From NCBI GenBank assembly GCA_013140985.1, contig JABFRU010000027.1:1-53983 (forward strand): 53,983 bases of DNA, read 5' to 3'. This stretch comes from Chitinophagaceae bacterium (GTDB lineage Bacteria; Bacteroidota; Bacteroidia; Chitinophagales; Chitinophagaceae). The first letter of the stretch is position 1, and every line of letters starts with the position of its first letter. This document shows positions 8,066 through 16,522 of this stretch, one piece after another. A program made the position numbers and the translations under genes. Under the pieces are notes generated by a model. It was given only the letters and a program-made list of their open reading frames with translations. It was not told the origin of the DNA and searched no databases.

Positions 8066-9406
8066 ATGAAAAAGTTTTTTTACCTCCTGCTTTTTACCCT
8101 TTTATCTTTTGCTATTAATGCACAACCCCGTATCATTTCAGGGCCAATGCTGGGGCCTGTTGAATTAAGAGATGCAAAAATCTGGGTCGAAGTTTCGCAA
8201 GAAGTGAAATCTGTTTCATTGCAATACAACAAAAAAGGAACTGCACAAAGCAAAACGGTCAATTATAAAGGAGGGCTTGGAAATGAATTTAATCCCATTT
8301 CATTTACTGTAGGTGGTTTGGACTTTAATACGACCTATCAATATAAGATATGGTTGAATGGGAAAGTATCTGCAAAAGGAGGTGAGTTTACTACCAAAGA
8401 CCTTTGGCAATGGAGAAAGCCACCGCCTGAATTTAGTTTCCTTACCGGGAGCTGCGCTTATTTTAATGAACCGGTATATGACCGTCCGGGTAAACCTTAC
8501 GGTGGCGATTCTTCCATATTTGAAATAATGGCAAAAGAAAGATCCGCATTCATGTTATGGTTGGGCGATGAGTGGTACACAAGAGAGGTAGATTATTATA
8601 GTGAATGGGGGCTTTGGTACAGAGCCAGTCATGACAGAGCCATTCCTGTATTACAAAATTTCTGGAAATCGATGCCACAATATGCCATTTGGGATGACCA
8701 TGATTATGGTCCGAATGATATTGGCACAAATTATATTCTAAAAGAGACCAGTCGGGAAATATGGAAGAAATATTGGTGCAATCCTTCTTATGGAGAGAAC
8801 GGGCAAGGCACTTATACAATGATAAGCTGGGGTGATGCAGATTTGTTTATGACGGATGCCCGTTGGTTCAGAAGTTCCGACAAAATAAAAGATTCATTAG
8901 AGGGCAAACCCAATCCAGAGAAAAGAATGCTCGGTAAACAGCAAATGGAGTGGTTAAAAAACTCGTTGTTGTACAGTACTGCTACATTCAAGATCATTGC
9001 TATGGGAAGCCAGGTGCTGAACCCGGTATCACCTTTTGATAAATTGAGCAAGTTTCCGGCAGAGTATGAGGAATTGATGATTTTTTTAAAAGAGTATAAA
9101 ATAAATGGAATTGTATTTCTTACAGGAGATCGTCATCATAGCGAGATAATCAAAGTGGACAGGCCCGACACTTATTCTTTATATGATGTTACTGTATCTC
9201 CGCTTACATCGGGAACTCATGCATTTGGTGGCGCCGAAAAAAATAACCCTTACCGTGTGTTGGGCATTGATCAAAAACAGAACTATGCCCGTTTCTCGTT
9301 CAGTGGTAAAAGAGGCGAAAGAAAATTGACGGTAAATTACCTTGGAGTGAAAGGAGACCCATTAGGAGAATGGAGCATCACAGAAAAGGAATTGAAGACA
9401 CCATAA
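8066..9406 (+). CDS. PhoD-like metallophosphatase (alkaline phosphatase D family)
   Basis: The 446-residue exported protein has a signal peptide (MKKFFYLLLFTLLSFAINAQ), an N-terminal fibronectin-like PhoD_N domain (about 20–115) and a metallophosphatase core. The core motifs FLTGSCAYF, MLWLGDEWY, IWDDHDYGPND and FLTGDRHHSEI supply the metal ligands typical of PhoD-type phosphatases and phosphodiesterases. Activity on phosphate esters in the periplasm is expected; the exact substrate cannot be read. The ATG at 8066 is preferred over an in-frame TTG at 8060. The next lipoprotein gene starts 10 bases downstream, so the genes through 10523 are likely one operon. Confidence 0.85.
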   Translation: MKKFFYLLLFTLLSFAINAQPRIISGPMLGPVELRDAKIWVEVSQEVKSVSLQYNKKGTAQSKTVNYKGGLGNEFNPISFTVGGLDFNTTYQYKIWLNGKVSAKGGEFTTKDLWQWRKPPPEFSFLTGSCAYFNEPVYDRPGKPYGGDSSIFEIMAKERSAFMLWLGDEWYTREVDYYSEWGLWYRASHDRAIPVLQNFWKSMPQYAIWDDHDYGPNDIGTNYILKETSREIWKKYWCNPSYGENGQGTYTMISWGDADLFMTDARWFRSSDKIKDSLEGKPNPEKRMLGKQQMEWLKNSLLYSTATFKIIAMGSQVLNPVSPFDKLSKFPAEYEELMIFLKEYKINGIVFLTGDRHHSEIIKVDRPDTYSLYDVTVSPLTSGTHAFGGAEKNNPYRVLGIDQKQNYARFSFSGKRGERKLTVNYLGVKGDPLGEWSITEKELKTP

Positions 9407-9416
9407 ATCACTACAT

Positions 9417-10031
9417 ATGAAATTTTTATCATTATTCTTATTTGCAGGAACAGTTATCATTATTTCCTGCAAAGACAAAAAACAAAGAACAGAGAATAAA
9501 ACTCAGCAACAGGCGGTTACTGTTGATCCTGCAAAGGATTCTGCAGAGATAAGAACTATTATTACCAGTTTTTATAACTGGTACAATACAAATTACACAA
9601 AGCTGATGAAGTATGATCTGTACAGCGGTATTAAAAAAGAAGATGAGCCCCCGTATAAGATCAATTGGAATGAAGTAGAAAAATATCAGCAGTTCATCAG
9701 GGATTCCATCCCACAATTAGGGAATGAATTTTTAGGTAATCAAAAGATCTTTTTTGAGCAATGCGATTCTGCATTTAAGAAAGATCTGGAAGATGATATT
9801 CCTTACGGATTCGGTTATGATTGGTACACTAACAGCCAGGAAGACCCTCAATACCTGCTTGATGGGATCAATAGTTCGGCCAAATGGATCATTAATATAA
9901 AAGGGAATGACGCTACTGTTGAAATAGGAGCTCCGGAAGATAGGAACTATGTTTCAGGCTCATTGCTGATACAACTGAATATGAAAAAAGAAAATGGCGG
10001 ATGGAGGATCGCTAAAATTGGAAACGACTAA
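9417..10031 (+). CDS. lipoprotein with DUF3828-like domain
   Basis: A 204-residue predicted lipoprotein with a short signal peptide and lipobox IISC (Cys at about 19), followed by a Lys/Gln-rich linker. The body, beginning with AEIRTIITSFYNWYNTNY, and ending with GGWRIAKIGND, resembles the DUF3828 and NTF2-like families, in which a small cone-shaped fold binds an unknown ligand. It is placed between the PhoD-like phosphatase and a YcxB-like membrane protein at short spacing, which suggests cotranscription. The biochemical role is unknown. Confidence 0.65.
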   Translation: MKFLSLFLFAGTVIIISCKDKKQRTENKTQQQAVTVDPAKDSAEIRTIITSFYNWYNTNYTKLMKYDLYSGIKKEDEPPYKINWNEVEKYQQFIRDSIPQLGNEFLGNQKIFFEQCDSAFKKDLEDDIPYGFGYDWYTNSQEDPQYLLDGINSSAKWIINIKGNDATVEIGAPEDRNYVSGSLLIQLNMKKENGGWRIAKIGND

Positions 10032-10040
10032 TATAACACA

Positions 10041-10523
10041 ATGACGATCTTTTTTGGATATGAAAAGAGACAGGTGATACAGGCACTGCGGTATCATTTT
10101 CTCAACCGGCCGGAGATACGCATCATGGTGATACTGGTCAATGTTTTTGCACTGACCTCTGTAATACTTTATATTCTGAAAAAAATCCGGCCGGAGCCTT
10201 TTTTACTCGGCTCCTTTTTATGGATAATGCTAATGGTTAGTTTTTGGTATATCCTTCCCATGATGGTGTACCGCCGGGCAATAACATTCAAGCATCATTT
10301 CAGCATGGATTTTAAGGAAGAAGGATTTACACTTGGACATGAGAAAGGATCAAAGACATGGCCATGGACAGCTTTGAAAACTTTTATTGAAAGCCCTCAT
10401 TTTTTCCACTTGTATTTCGACAACCGTTCTTTCATTCTTGTTCCAAAAGATGGTTGCAGGGATAAAGAAGAGGTAGCTGAGTTAAGAGAAATATTGAAAG
10501 AGAAAGTAAAAAAGAGAAAATAG
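10041..10523 (+). CDS. YcxB-like membrane protein
   Basis: A 160-residue protein with two transmembrane segments (about 30–50 and 58–78) and a C-terminal cytoplasmic domain reading HFSMDFKEEGFTL...WTALKTFIESPHFFHLYF...FILVPKDG, the pattern of the YcxB-like family. The family is uncharacterised; the domain resembles small PH-like folds. Starts 9 bases after the DUF3828-like gene and ends immediately against the stop of the convergent acetyltransferase. Confidence 0.7.
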   Translation: MTIFFGYEKRQVIQALRYHFLNRPEIRIMVILVNVFALTSVILYILKKIRPEPFLLGSFLWIMLMVSFWYILPMMVYRRAITFKHHFSMDFKEEGFTLGHEKGSKTWPWTALKTFIESPHFFHLYFDNRSFILVPKDGCRDKEEVAELREILKEKVKKRK

Positions 10524-10952
10524 TTACAGCCTTTTTTCCATTACAAAGTGTGGAATAGTGACCTCAGTAAATTCATCACTGGCAATTTTATATCCCATCT
10601 TTTCATAAAAGCCAATTGCATTTTTACGGGCATGCATGGAAAGTGTTTTATAACCTCTGTCTCTTGCCAGGTTCTCAGCAAAGTTCATCAATGCCCGGCC
10701 AATACCTTTTCCCTGAAGATCATTGAGCACAGCCATTTGGCGTAAACGAACAGTACCAGGATTTTCTTCCACCAGCATGCAGCAGCCCAGCATATCATCA
10801 TCTTCAAAGGCAGCGATCAGCATATTATCTTTTTCATTTTCCAGTTCCTGTGTACTAAATCCAAGACCGAGAGGTTTGCGCAAAATATCATCCCGCAGCT
10901 TTACCATTTGCCGGTATTCAACACTTCCATGATCAAGTATTTTTAAAGCCAT
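10524..10952 (-). CDS. GNAT-family N-acetyltransferase
   Basis: A 142-residue single-domain acetyltransferase. The acetyl-CoA-binding motif A is visible as RQMAVLNDLQGKGIGRAL, followed by motif B LSMHARKNAIGFYEKMGY. It should transfer an acetyl group from acetyl-CoA to an amine; substrate unknown. Its closest overall pattern is to small ElaA/YitI-like members. Transcribed from the 10953–11165 gap, divergently from acpP. Confidence 0.85.
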   Translation of the reverse strand: MALKILDHGSVEYRQMVKLRDDILRKPLGLGFSTQELENEKDNMLIAAFEDDDMLGCCMLVEENPGTVRLRQMAVLNDLQGKGIGRALMNFAENLARDRGYKTLSMHARKNAIGFYEKMGYKIASDEFTEVTIPHFVMEKRL

Positions 10953-11112
10953 AACTAAGGGAAAATTGTTCAGGTTTTCAAATTACAAATAACTTATAAT
11001 ACTGCCAACCCGCTGAATTTATTATTTCATGTCCATTCAGCAAATTTTATGACTATTATACCCTCGTTTTCAGGGTATTGGCTTAAAACGGGAAAAAATA
11101 GCCTTTCCGATG

Positions 11113-11139
11113 TTGATTAAGTCAAAAAGTATATTTTTG
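11113..11139 (+). promoter_or_regulatory. candidate acpP promoter
   Basis: A Bacteroidota-type -7 box TATTTTTG (fits TAnnTTTG) lies 26 bases before the acpP ATG. The nearest upstream TTG (11113–11115) is 16 bases away, shorter than the usual 19–20, so the -33 assignment is weak. Confidence 0.45.
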
Positions 11140-11165
11140 CTCCCTGTAATCAAAACTTAAAGAAC

Positions 11166-11402
11166 ATGTCAGACATCGCATCAAGAGTAAAAAAGATAAT
11201 CGTAGACAAATTAGGCGTTGATGAAGCAGAAGTCACCAATGAAGCTTCTTTCACCAATGATCTCGGCGCCGATTCTCTGGACACCGTAGAATTGATCATG
11301 GAATTCGAAAAAGAATTCAATATTTCTATCCCTGATGAGCAGGCTGAGACCATCACTACTGTTGGCCAGGCTATTGCTTACCTGGATGAACATGCCAAGT
11401 AA
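11166..11402 (+). CDS. acpP: acyl carrier protein
   Basis: The 78-residue acidic helical protein carries growing acyl chains on a 4'-phosphopantetheine arm in fatty acid synthesis. The attachment site Ser37 lies in the canonical GADSLDTVE motif. Length and the ending ...[10 protein letters not shown] are normal for the family. It leads the conserved acpP–fabF–rnc cluster. The 119-base gap to fabF contains a palindrome, a terminator and a separate promoter, so acpP can be expressed at a higher level than fabF. Confidence 0.97.
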   Translation: MSDIASRVKKIIVDKLGVDEAEVTNEASFTNDLGADSLDTVELIMEFEKEFNISIPDEQAETITTVGQAIAYLDEHAK

Positions 11403-11417
11403 AAAATAATTACCCGT

Positions 11418-11435
11418 TCCGATAGTTATCGGAAG
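11418..11435. repeat. 18-bp palindrome TTCCGATAG/TTATCGGAA
   Basis: A near-perfect inverted repeat with one central mismatch, directly downstream of acpP and before its terminator. It could be a transcript-end hairpin, a protein-binding site or a member of a dispersed palindrome family. Confidence 0.5.
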
Positions 11436-11450
11436 GGATGAATTGACATC

Positions 11451-11490
11451 CGCCTTCTCTGACTTTTGATTGAGCAGCGAAGGCGGTTTT
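11451..11490 (+). terminator. terminator between acpP and fabF
   Basis: CCGCCTTC (11451–11458) pairs perfectly with GAAGGCGG (11479–11486) and is followed by TTTT. The loop contains the -33 element of the fabF promoter. Confidence 0.75.
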
Positions 11491-11497
11491 ATCTTTG
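11465..11497 (+). promoter_or_regulatory. fabF promoter
   Basis: TTTG (11465–11468) and TATCTTTG (11490–11497) are separated by 21 bases, close to the Bacteroidota TTTG/TAnnTTTG pattern. The -7 box starts on the last base of the terminator T-run, so the two signals are interleaved. Confidence 0.6.
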
Positions 11498-11521
11498 CAT
11501 AAACTGAATTATCTTGCTGCT

Positions 11522-12775
11522 ATGGAATTAAAAAGGGTCGTTGTTACTGGTATGGGGGCTTTAACTCCGTTGGGCAATAACATTTCAGATTACTGGAATG
11601 GATTGATCAATGGTGTTTCAGGTGCAGATATGATCACCCTGTTTGATGCATCAAAGTTCCGCACCAAATTTGCCTGCGAAGTAAAAGGATTTGATCCTGT
11701 CCAGTTCCTGGATAAAAAAGAAGCAAGAAAGATCGACCGCTTTACACAATTTGCATTGGTAGTAAGCGACCAGGCTATGACCGATGCAGGGTTGAATAAA
11801 GACAATATCAATCCAGACAGGATAGGTGTTGTGTTTGCCAGCGGCATCGGAGGCCTTATCACATTCCAGCATGAAGTAACAGATTTTGCAAGAGGCGATG
11901 GCACTCCCCGTTTTAATCCTTTCTTCATTCCTAAGATGATATTGGATATTGCTGCAGGTCAGATCAGCATGCGGCATAATTTACGGGGGCCCAACTTTGC
12001 TGTTGTTAGCGCTTGTGCCAGCAGTACTAATGCCATTATGGATGCTTTCAATTTAATTCGTCTCGGTAAATCAGATATTATTTTAACCGGTGGAAGTGAG
12101 GCAGTGATCAGCGAAGCAGGTGTGGGCGGCTTCAATGCTATGAAAGCAATGAGTGAAAGAAATGATGATCCCAAAACTGCCAGCCGTCCTTATGATAAAG
12201 ACAGGGATGGTTTTGTAATGGGTGAAGCCTGCGGCATATTGGTATTGGAAGAATTAGAACATGCCAAAGCAAGAGGAGCCAAAATTTATTGCGAAGTAAT
12301 GGGATGCGGCGCTACTGCTGATGCACATCATATCACTGCGCCACACCCGGAAGGTTTAGGCGCAAAAAATGTAATGCTGGTTGCATTGGATGATGCAGGT
12401 ATGAAACCGGATGAGATCGATTATATCAATACACATGGCACATCAACACCTATTGGTGATGGGGCAGAAGTAAAAGCGATCACAGCTGTGTTTGGAGATC
12501 ATGCCTATAAATTAAATATCAGCGCTACAAAATCTATGACGGGGCATTGTCTCGGCGCTGCCGGCGTTATTGAAGCTATTGCCAGCATACAGGCCGTTAT
12601 TCATGATACGATACCTCCAACGATCAACCATTTTACAGATGATCCTGAACTGGATGCCAAACTCAACTTTACTTTTAATAAAGCTCAAAAACGTCCGGTA
12701 AGAGCTGCTTTGAGCAATACATTTGGTTTTGGGGGACATAATGCCTGTGTAATTGTAAAGAAGTTTACAAGTTGA
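11522..12775 (+). CDS. fabF: beta-ketoacyl-ACP synthase II
   Basis: Cytosolic condensing enzyme that extends acyl-ACP with malonyl-ACP in fatty acid synthesis. The 417-residue protein shows the catalytic Cys165 in VVSACASSTNA, His305 in NTHGTSTPIGD and His342 in SMTGHCLGAAG with Lys337 just before it. The start is set at the ATG at 11522 (MELKRVVVTGMG); an in-frame TTG at 11495 is part of the promoter box. It follows acpP and precedes rnc, a gene order widely kept in Bacteroidota. Confidence 0.97.
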   Translation: MELKRVVVTGMGALTPLGNNISDYWNGLINGVSGADMITLFDASKFRTKFACEVKGFDPVQFLDKKEARKIDRFTQFALVVSDQAMTDAGLNKDNINPDRIGVVFASGIGGLITFQHEVTDFARGDGTPRFNPFFIPKMILDIAAGQISMRHNLRGPNFAVVSACASSTNAIMDAFNLIRLGKSDIILTGGSEAVISEAGVGGFNAMKAMSERNDDPKTASRPYDKDRDGFVMGEACGILVLEELEHAKARGAKIYCEVMGCGATADAHHITAPHPEGLGAKNVMLVALDDAGMKPDEIDYINTHGTSTPIGDGAEVKAITAVFGDHAYKLNISATKSMTGHCLGAAGVIEAIASIQAVIHDTIPPTINHFTDDPELDAKLNFTFNKAQKRPVRAALSNTFGFGGHNACVIVKKFTS

Positions 12776-12847
12776 TTTGTTAGCAAGGAAAAAACTTTTC
12801 GACTATTAAACTTTTATACCTGTCAACTTTTCCGTAGCTTAACGTTC

Positions 12848-13603
12848 GTGGATTTTTTCAAATTCTTTTCTGGGAAATACTCTGGTTCAGCATTTAAGAA
12901 AGAACTTAAGAATATTCTGGGTTTTAAACCTGTTAATGTCTCCTTGTACAAAACGGCCCTCACGCACCGTTCCATTCGGGAAGGAATTGACGAGAATAAT
13001 GAACGCCTCGAATATCTTGGCGATGCCGTACTTAGCGCCATGATCGCCGACTATCTTTTCAAAAGATATCCTTACAAAGAAGAAGGGTTCCTCACAGAAA
13101 TGCGCAGCAAAATGGTCAACCGGCAGCAGTTGAATGATATTGCCATCCGGATGGGACTAAAAAAGATCACATTGTACAATAAAATGGATGGCTCTTTAAA
13201 AGTGAGCCAGATATTTGGCAATACACTGGAAGCATTGGTAGGGGCTATTTTTTTGGATCATGGTTATAAGAAAGCGGCCCGCTGGGTGCAGGAATATATC
13301 ATCCTTCCTCATATGTTCATGGACGACCTGGAAACCCTCGAGATCAATCATAAGAACAAGCTCTATGGCTGGGCCAATAAGAACGGCAAAGTGCTTGAGT
13401 TTGAAACGTTGAATGAAAAACTGGAGAATGGTCGGCGTTTATTTACTGTGGCTGCAGTGTTAGATGGCCGTAGTATTGGCGTGGGAAAAGCTTTTAATAA
13501 AAAAGATGCATCGCAAATAGCCGCTCAACTGGCTGTCGAGAAACTCGGTATTGTTAATGCAGATTCTATCGGCGAAGAAAAACAAGAGAAAACGGAGCCG
13601 TAG
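12848..13603 (+). CDS. rnc: ribonuclease III (GTG start)
   Basis: Double-strand-specific endoribonuclease for rRNA and mRNA processing. The 251-residue protein has the RNase III signature NERLEYLGDAVL at 51–62 with the metal-binding Glu/Asp residues, a second acidic site in LVGAIFLDHGY, and a C-terminal double-stranded RNA-binding domain (about 176–245, ending KKDASQIAAQLAVEKL). The start is GTG at 12848: no ATG lies in frame before the catalytic signature, and the 20 residues before the conserved region fit family length. The stop codon is inside the loop of a terminator hairpin. Confidence 0.95.
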   Translation: MDFFKFFSGKYSGSAFKKELKNILGFKPVNVSLYKTALTHRSIREGIDENNERLEYLGDAVLSAMIADYLFKRYPYKEEGFLTEMRSKMVNRQQLNDIAIRMGLKKITLYNKMDGSLKVSQIFGNTLEALVGAIFLDHGYKKAARWVQEYIILPHMFMDDLETLEINHKNKLYGWANKNGKVLEFETLNEKLENGRRLFTVAAVLDGRSIGVGKAFNKKDASQIAAQLAVEKLGIVNADSIGEEKQEKTEP

Positions 13604-13617
13604 CTCCGTAGTCTTTT
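13593..13617 (+). terminator. terminator overlapping the rnc stop codon
   Basis: CGGAGC and GCTCCG form a perfect 6-pair stem with loop CGTA, followed by TAGTCTTTT. The rnc TAG (13601–13603) lies across the loop and the 3' arm. Confidence 0.6.
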
Positions 13618-13712
13618 GTGCTTAACAGTATATGTTGAAGGGTACGACTTTCACCTACGAAAAAAAAGAAAACCCGGATTTTGAAGTGGAAAAATAATTG
13701 CAGAAGAAGGAG

Positions 13713-14114
13713 CTATTTTCTTTCCATGCAAAGCTCTATCAATACCCCATTGATATGTTTAGGATGAAGGAAGCAGACCAGCTTGTTATCGGCTCCATTC
13801 TTAGGCGCTTCATTTAGCAGCACAAATCCTTCTTTTTTTAGCCTTTTCATTTCTGCTTCAATATCTGCCACAGCAAAGGCAATATGATGCATTCCCTCGC
13901 CTTTTTTTTCTATGAACCGGGCTATTACTCCGTCAGGGTCAGTGCTTTCAAGCAGTTCTATTTTGTTATCACCTGTTTTAAAAAAGGCAGTATTTACTTT
14001 TTCGTTCTCGACGAATTCTGTTTTATAACAGGGGGTATTAAGTAGTTTTTCAAAAAGAGGTACAGACTGGGCCAGGCTTTTTACAGCGATACCGATATGT
14101 TCAATTTGCTGCAT
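13713..14114 (-). CDS. mce: methylmalonyl-CoA epimerase
   Basis: A 133-residue vicinal-oxygen-chelate protein that interconverts (S)- and (R)-methylmalonyl-CoA between propionyl-CoA carboxylase and methylmalonyl-CoA mutase. The metal ligands are visible: His in IEHIGIAV (residue 5), Gln/Glu around KIELLES, His in GMHHIAFAV and the late Glu in VLIELCMERK. Length is typical. The B12-binding mutase subunit is encoded at 46386–46793 in the same window but not adjacent. Divergent from iscS across a 131-base gap that includes a perfect palindrome. Confidence 0.9.
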   Translation of the reverse strand: MQQIEHIGIAVKSLAQSVPLFEKLLNTPCYKTEFVENEKVNTAFFKTGDNKIELLESTDPDGVIARFIEKKGEGMHHIAFAVADIEAEMKRLKKEGFVLLNEAPKNGADNKLVCFLHPKHINGVLIELCMERK

Positions 14115-14137
14115 AACTGCATCTTAGAAAAGTGTCC

Positions 14138-14151
14138 TTCCGAATTCGGAA
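14138..14151. promoter_or_regulatory. perfect 14-bp palindrome TTCCGAATTCGGAA between mce and iscS
   Basis: A perfect inverted repeat in the shared upstream region of mce and iscS, 24 bases before the mce start. It has the size and position of an operator for a dimeric regulator. Its outer half-sites TTCCGA/TCGGAA equal those of the palindrome at 11418. No regulator gene is nearby, so function is a guess. Confidence 0.4.
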
Positions 14152-14245
14152 AAATTGATTCTCAGGGCGAAATTACCTCTTTCAGTTAGAACCTTTTGGG
14201 CTAATTTTACGTTTGGAATAATAACAAAATGAACAGGAGAACTAT

Positions 14246-15463
14246 ATGTTGAAATTTCCCATTTATCTTGACCATAATGCTACTACCCCCTGCGACCCAA
14301 GAGTAGTGGAGACCATGATACCTTATTTCACCAATAGCTTTGGAAATGCAGCCAGCCGTAACCATCCTTTTGGCTGGCAGGCTGAAGAGGCGGTTGATTA
14401 TGCAAGAGAGCAGGTGGCCAAATTAATTGGCGCCGATCCTAAAGAGATCATCTTTACATCCGGTGCAACAGAAGCTGATAACCTTGCCATAAAAGGTGTG
14501 TTTGAAATGTATGCCAGCAAGGGCAATCATATCATTACCTGCAATATCGAACACAAAGCCGTGCTGGATACCTGCAAGCATATTGAAAAAGAAGGCGGAG
14601 AAGTTACTTACCTGAAAGTAAAAGATAATGGCCTTATTGATCTGGCAGACTTAGAGGCGGCTATCAAACCAACCACCATTCTTATCGCCATCATGTATGC
14701 GAATAATGAAATTGGAACGGTGATGCCGATGAAAGAGATCAGCGCTATCGCAAAGAAAAAGGGTATCCTTGTTTTCAGTGATGCTACACAGGCAGTTGGT
14801 AAAATACCTGTTGATGTAAACAAAGATGGTATTGACCTGATGGCTTTCTCTGCTCATAAAATGTATGGGCCAAAAGGCGTCGGCGCTTTGTATGTACGCA
14901 GAAAAAACCCAAGAGTGAAAGTAACAGCGCAGATGGATGGCGGCGGCCATGAAAGAGGAATGAGAAGCGGTACATTAAATGTGCCCGGCATTGTTGGTTT
15001 TGGTAAAGCCTGCGAGATCTGCATGAATGAAATGGAAGAAGAAACAACAAGAGTGATCAAACTAAGAGATAAATTAGAAACAGAATTACTGAAATTGGAA
15101 GAAGCCTACCTGAATGGCGATAAAGAACATCGCCTGCCACATGTATCCAATATCTCTTTCAAGTATGTCGAAGGTGAGGGTTTGATGATGGGCTTTAATA
15201 AAAACATTGCTGTGTCATCCGGTTCTGCCTGTACATCTGCATCTCTGGAACCATCTTATGTCTTAAAAGCATTGGGATTGGGAGATGATTTGGCACATAG
15301 TTCGCTTCGCTTTGGATTAGGAAGATTTACCACAGAAGATCAGATAGATTATACTATAGAACAAGTGACGAATACGGTGAATAAGCTAAGAGAAATGAGT
15401 CCGCTTTGGGAAATGTACAAAGAAGGGATCGATATGAATAGCATTGAATGGGCTCATCATTAA
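14246..15463 (+). CDS. iscS: cysteine desulfurase
   Basis: PLP-dependent enzyme that takes sulfur from L-cysteine as a persulfide for iron–sulfur cluster and thio-cofactor synthesis. The 405-residue protein is IscS-like in length. Lys205 in [11 protein letters not shown] binds PLP, and Cys329 in [10 protein letters not shown] carries the persulfide on the long mobile loop typical of group I enzymes. The N-terminal YLDHNATTP and the RSGTLNVPG motif are canonical. An AGGAGA sequence lies a few bases before the ATG at 14246. First gene of an iscS–iscU–iscA series without iscR, hscA, hscB or fdx, and with unusually wide gaps. Confidence 0.96.
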   Translation: MLKFPIYLDHNATTPCDPRVVETMIPYFTNSFGNAASRNHPFGWQAEEAVDYAREQVAKLIGADPKEIIFTSGATEADNLAIKGVFEMYASKGNHIITCNIEHKAVLDTCKHIEKEGGEVTYLKVKDNGLIDLADLEAAIKPTTILIAIMYANNEIGTVMPMKEISAIAKKKGILVFSDATQAVGKIPVDVNKDGIDLMAFSAHKMYGPKGVGALYVRRKNPRVKVTAQMDGGGHERGMRSGTLNVPGIVGFGKACEICMNEMEEETTRVIKLRDKLETELLKLEEAYLNGDKEHRLPHVSNISFKYVEGEGLMMGFNKNIAVSSGSACTSASLEPSYVLKALGLGDDLAHSSLRFGLGRFTTEDQIDYTIEQVTNTVNKLREMSPLWEMYKEGIDMNSIEWAHH

Positions 15464-15561
15464 AATGTGTGAATGTGAAATTTGCCGTTCACAAAAGAAG
15501 ATCTTAAGAAGACAGGGATATTGAGAATAATGGAATTCATTTTCACATTTCCCACATTATC
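15464..15561. repeat. low-complexity inverted repeat between iscS and iscU
   Basis: The left arm AATGTGTGAATGTGAAA starts one base after the iscS stop; the right arm, TTTTCACATTTCCCACATT, pairs with it apart from three positions. The arms are built from the words AATGTG and GAAA. About 50 unrelated bases lie between. A transcript would fold back over the whole gap. Confidence 0.6.
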
Positions 15562-15581
15562 TAATTTTCAAATTAAGTACC

Positions 15582-16001
15582 ATGTCATATTCAGAAAAAG
15601 TGATAGACCACTACCAGAACCCTAAAAATGTAGGAACACTGGATAAAAGCAAATCAAATGTGGGCACAGGTCTTGTTGGAGCTCCTGAGTGCGGTGACGT
15701 AATGCGTTTGCAGATCGAAGTGGACGATGCAACCGGCCTTATCAAAGATGCTAAGTTCAAAACCTTTGGCTGCGGTTCTGCCATCGCCTCTTCTTCTTTG
15801 GCTACTGAGTGGCTGAAAGGAAAAACAGTGGACGAGGCTATAAAGATCGATAATATGGAAATAGTGGAAGAACTCAATCTTCCTCCCGTTAAGATACACT
15901 GTTCAGTATTGGCAGAAGATGCCATCAAAGCCGCAATCAATGACTACAGGAAAAAAAATGGCCTGGAAGAATTGAAGTTTGAAGAAAGTGTGGTTCATTA
16001 A
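15582..16001 (+). CDS. iscU: iron–sulfur cluster scaffold protein
   Basis: A 139-residue scaffold on which [2Fe-2S] clusters are built with sulfur from IscS. The three ligand cysteines are present: Cys37 in GAPECGDVM with Asp39, Cys64 in TFGCGSAIASS and Cys107 in KIHCSVLAEDAI. The N-terminal SYSEKVIDHYQNPKNVG is typical. The usual LPPVK chaperone-recognition motif is present (100–104), although no HscA gene lies in the window. Confidence 0.96.
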   Translation: MSYSEKVIDHYQNPKNVGTLDKSKSNVGTGLVGAPECGDVMRLQIEVDDATGLIKDAKFKTFGCGSAIASSSLATEWLKGKTVDEAIKIDNMEIVEELNLPPVKIHCSVLAEDAIKAAINDYRKKNGLEELKFEESVVH

Positions 16002-16163
16002 AGCGAGTAGGGAGTAGCTAGTAGCGAGTGGGGTGACTCACTTTACTATTTGGTTCGCTTCTGGCTATTAGCATAAAAACTGTACTATTAGTAATAACAA
16101 AGGCAGTAGGACAATGCAGGGAAACACGATCTCACTAACTACTTCCTACTAGCCACTAGCGTA
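16002..16163. repeat. low-complexity inverted repeat between iscU and iscA
   Basis: The left arm (16004–16024) is made of AGTAG, GAGTAGG and CTAGTAG words; the right arm (16131–16163) carries the complementary CTACTTCCTACTAG words. Over a 19-base core, 16 positions match. The inner part contains a small GAGT/ACTC hairpin. The element fills the gap except for six bases before the iscA start. Confidence 0.6.
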
Positions 16164-16168
16164 ACATT

Positions 16169-16522
16169 ATGAGTGTAGAATTAGCTAACGCAATTTATAT
16201 AAGCGATAAAGCAAAAGCCAAGGTTCAGCAATTGATGGCCGATGCCGGAATTGCCAACGACCCTTCTTATTTTGTAAGGGTAGGAGTTGTAGGCGGCGGT
16301 TGTTCAGGATTGAGCTATAAACTGGATTTTGATAATGAGTCAAAACCCATGGACCAGGCTTTTGAAGATAATGGTGTAAAACTGGTGACCGACCTAAAAA
16401 GTTTTTTATACCTCGTTAATACTACATTGGATTTTTCAGATGGCCTGAATGGCAAAGGGTTTTATTTCAGTAATCCCAATGCCAGCCGTACCTGCGGATG
16501 TGGTGAGAGTTTCGCTGTATAA
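16169..16522 (+). CDS. iscA: iron–sulfur cluster assembly protein, IscA/ErpA family
   Basis: A 117-residue A-type carrier that receives clusters or iron and passes them to target proteins. The three ligands are Cys45 in VVGGGCSGLSY and Cys109 and Cys111 in SRTCGCGESF. Length and spacing are normal for the HesB/IscA family. Its stop codon forms part of the left arm of the following inverted repeat. Whether it serves as IscA, ErpA or SufA cannot be decided from sequence. Confidence 0.93.
   Translation: MSVELANAIYISDKAKAKVQQLMADAGIANDPSYFVRVGVVGGGCSGLSYKLDFDNESKPMDQAFEDNGVKLVTDLKSFLYLVNTTLDFSDGLNGKGFYFSNPNASRTCGCGESFAV

Noticed and set aside
13632-13697. 21-codon open frame after rnc (MLKGTTFTYEKKENPDF...)
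   Set aside because: No ribosome-binding site or membrane/charge pattern that would support it, and no homology I recognise; possibly a gene remnant.
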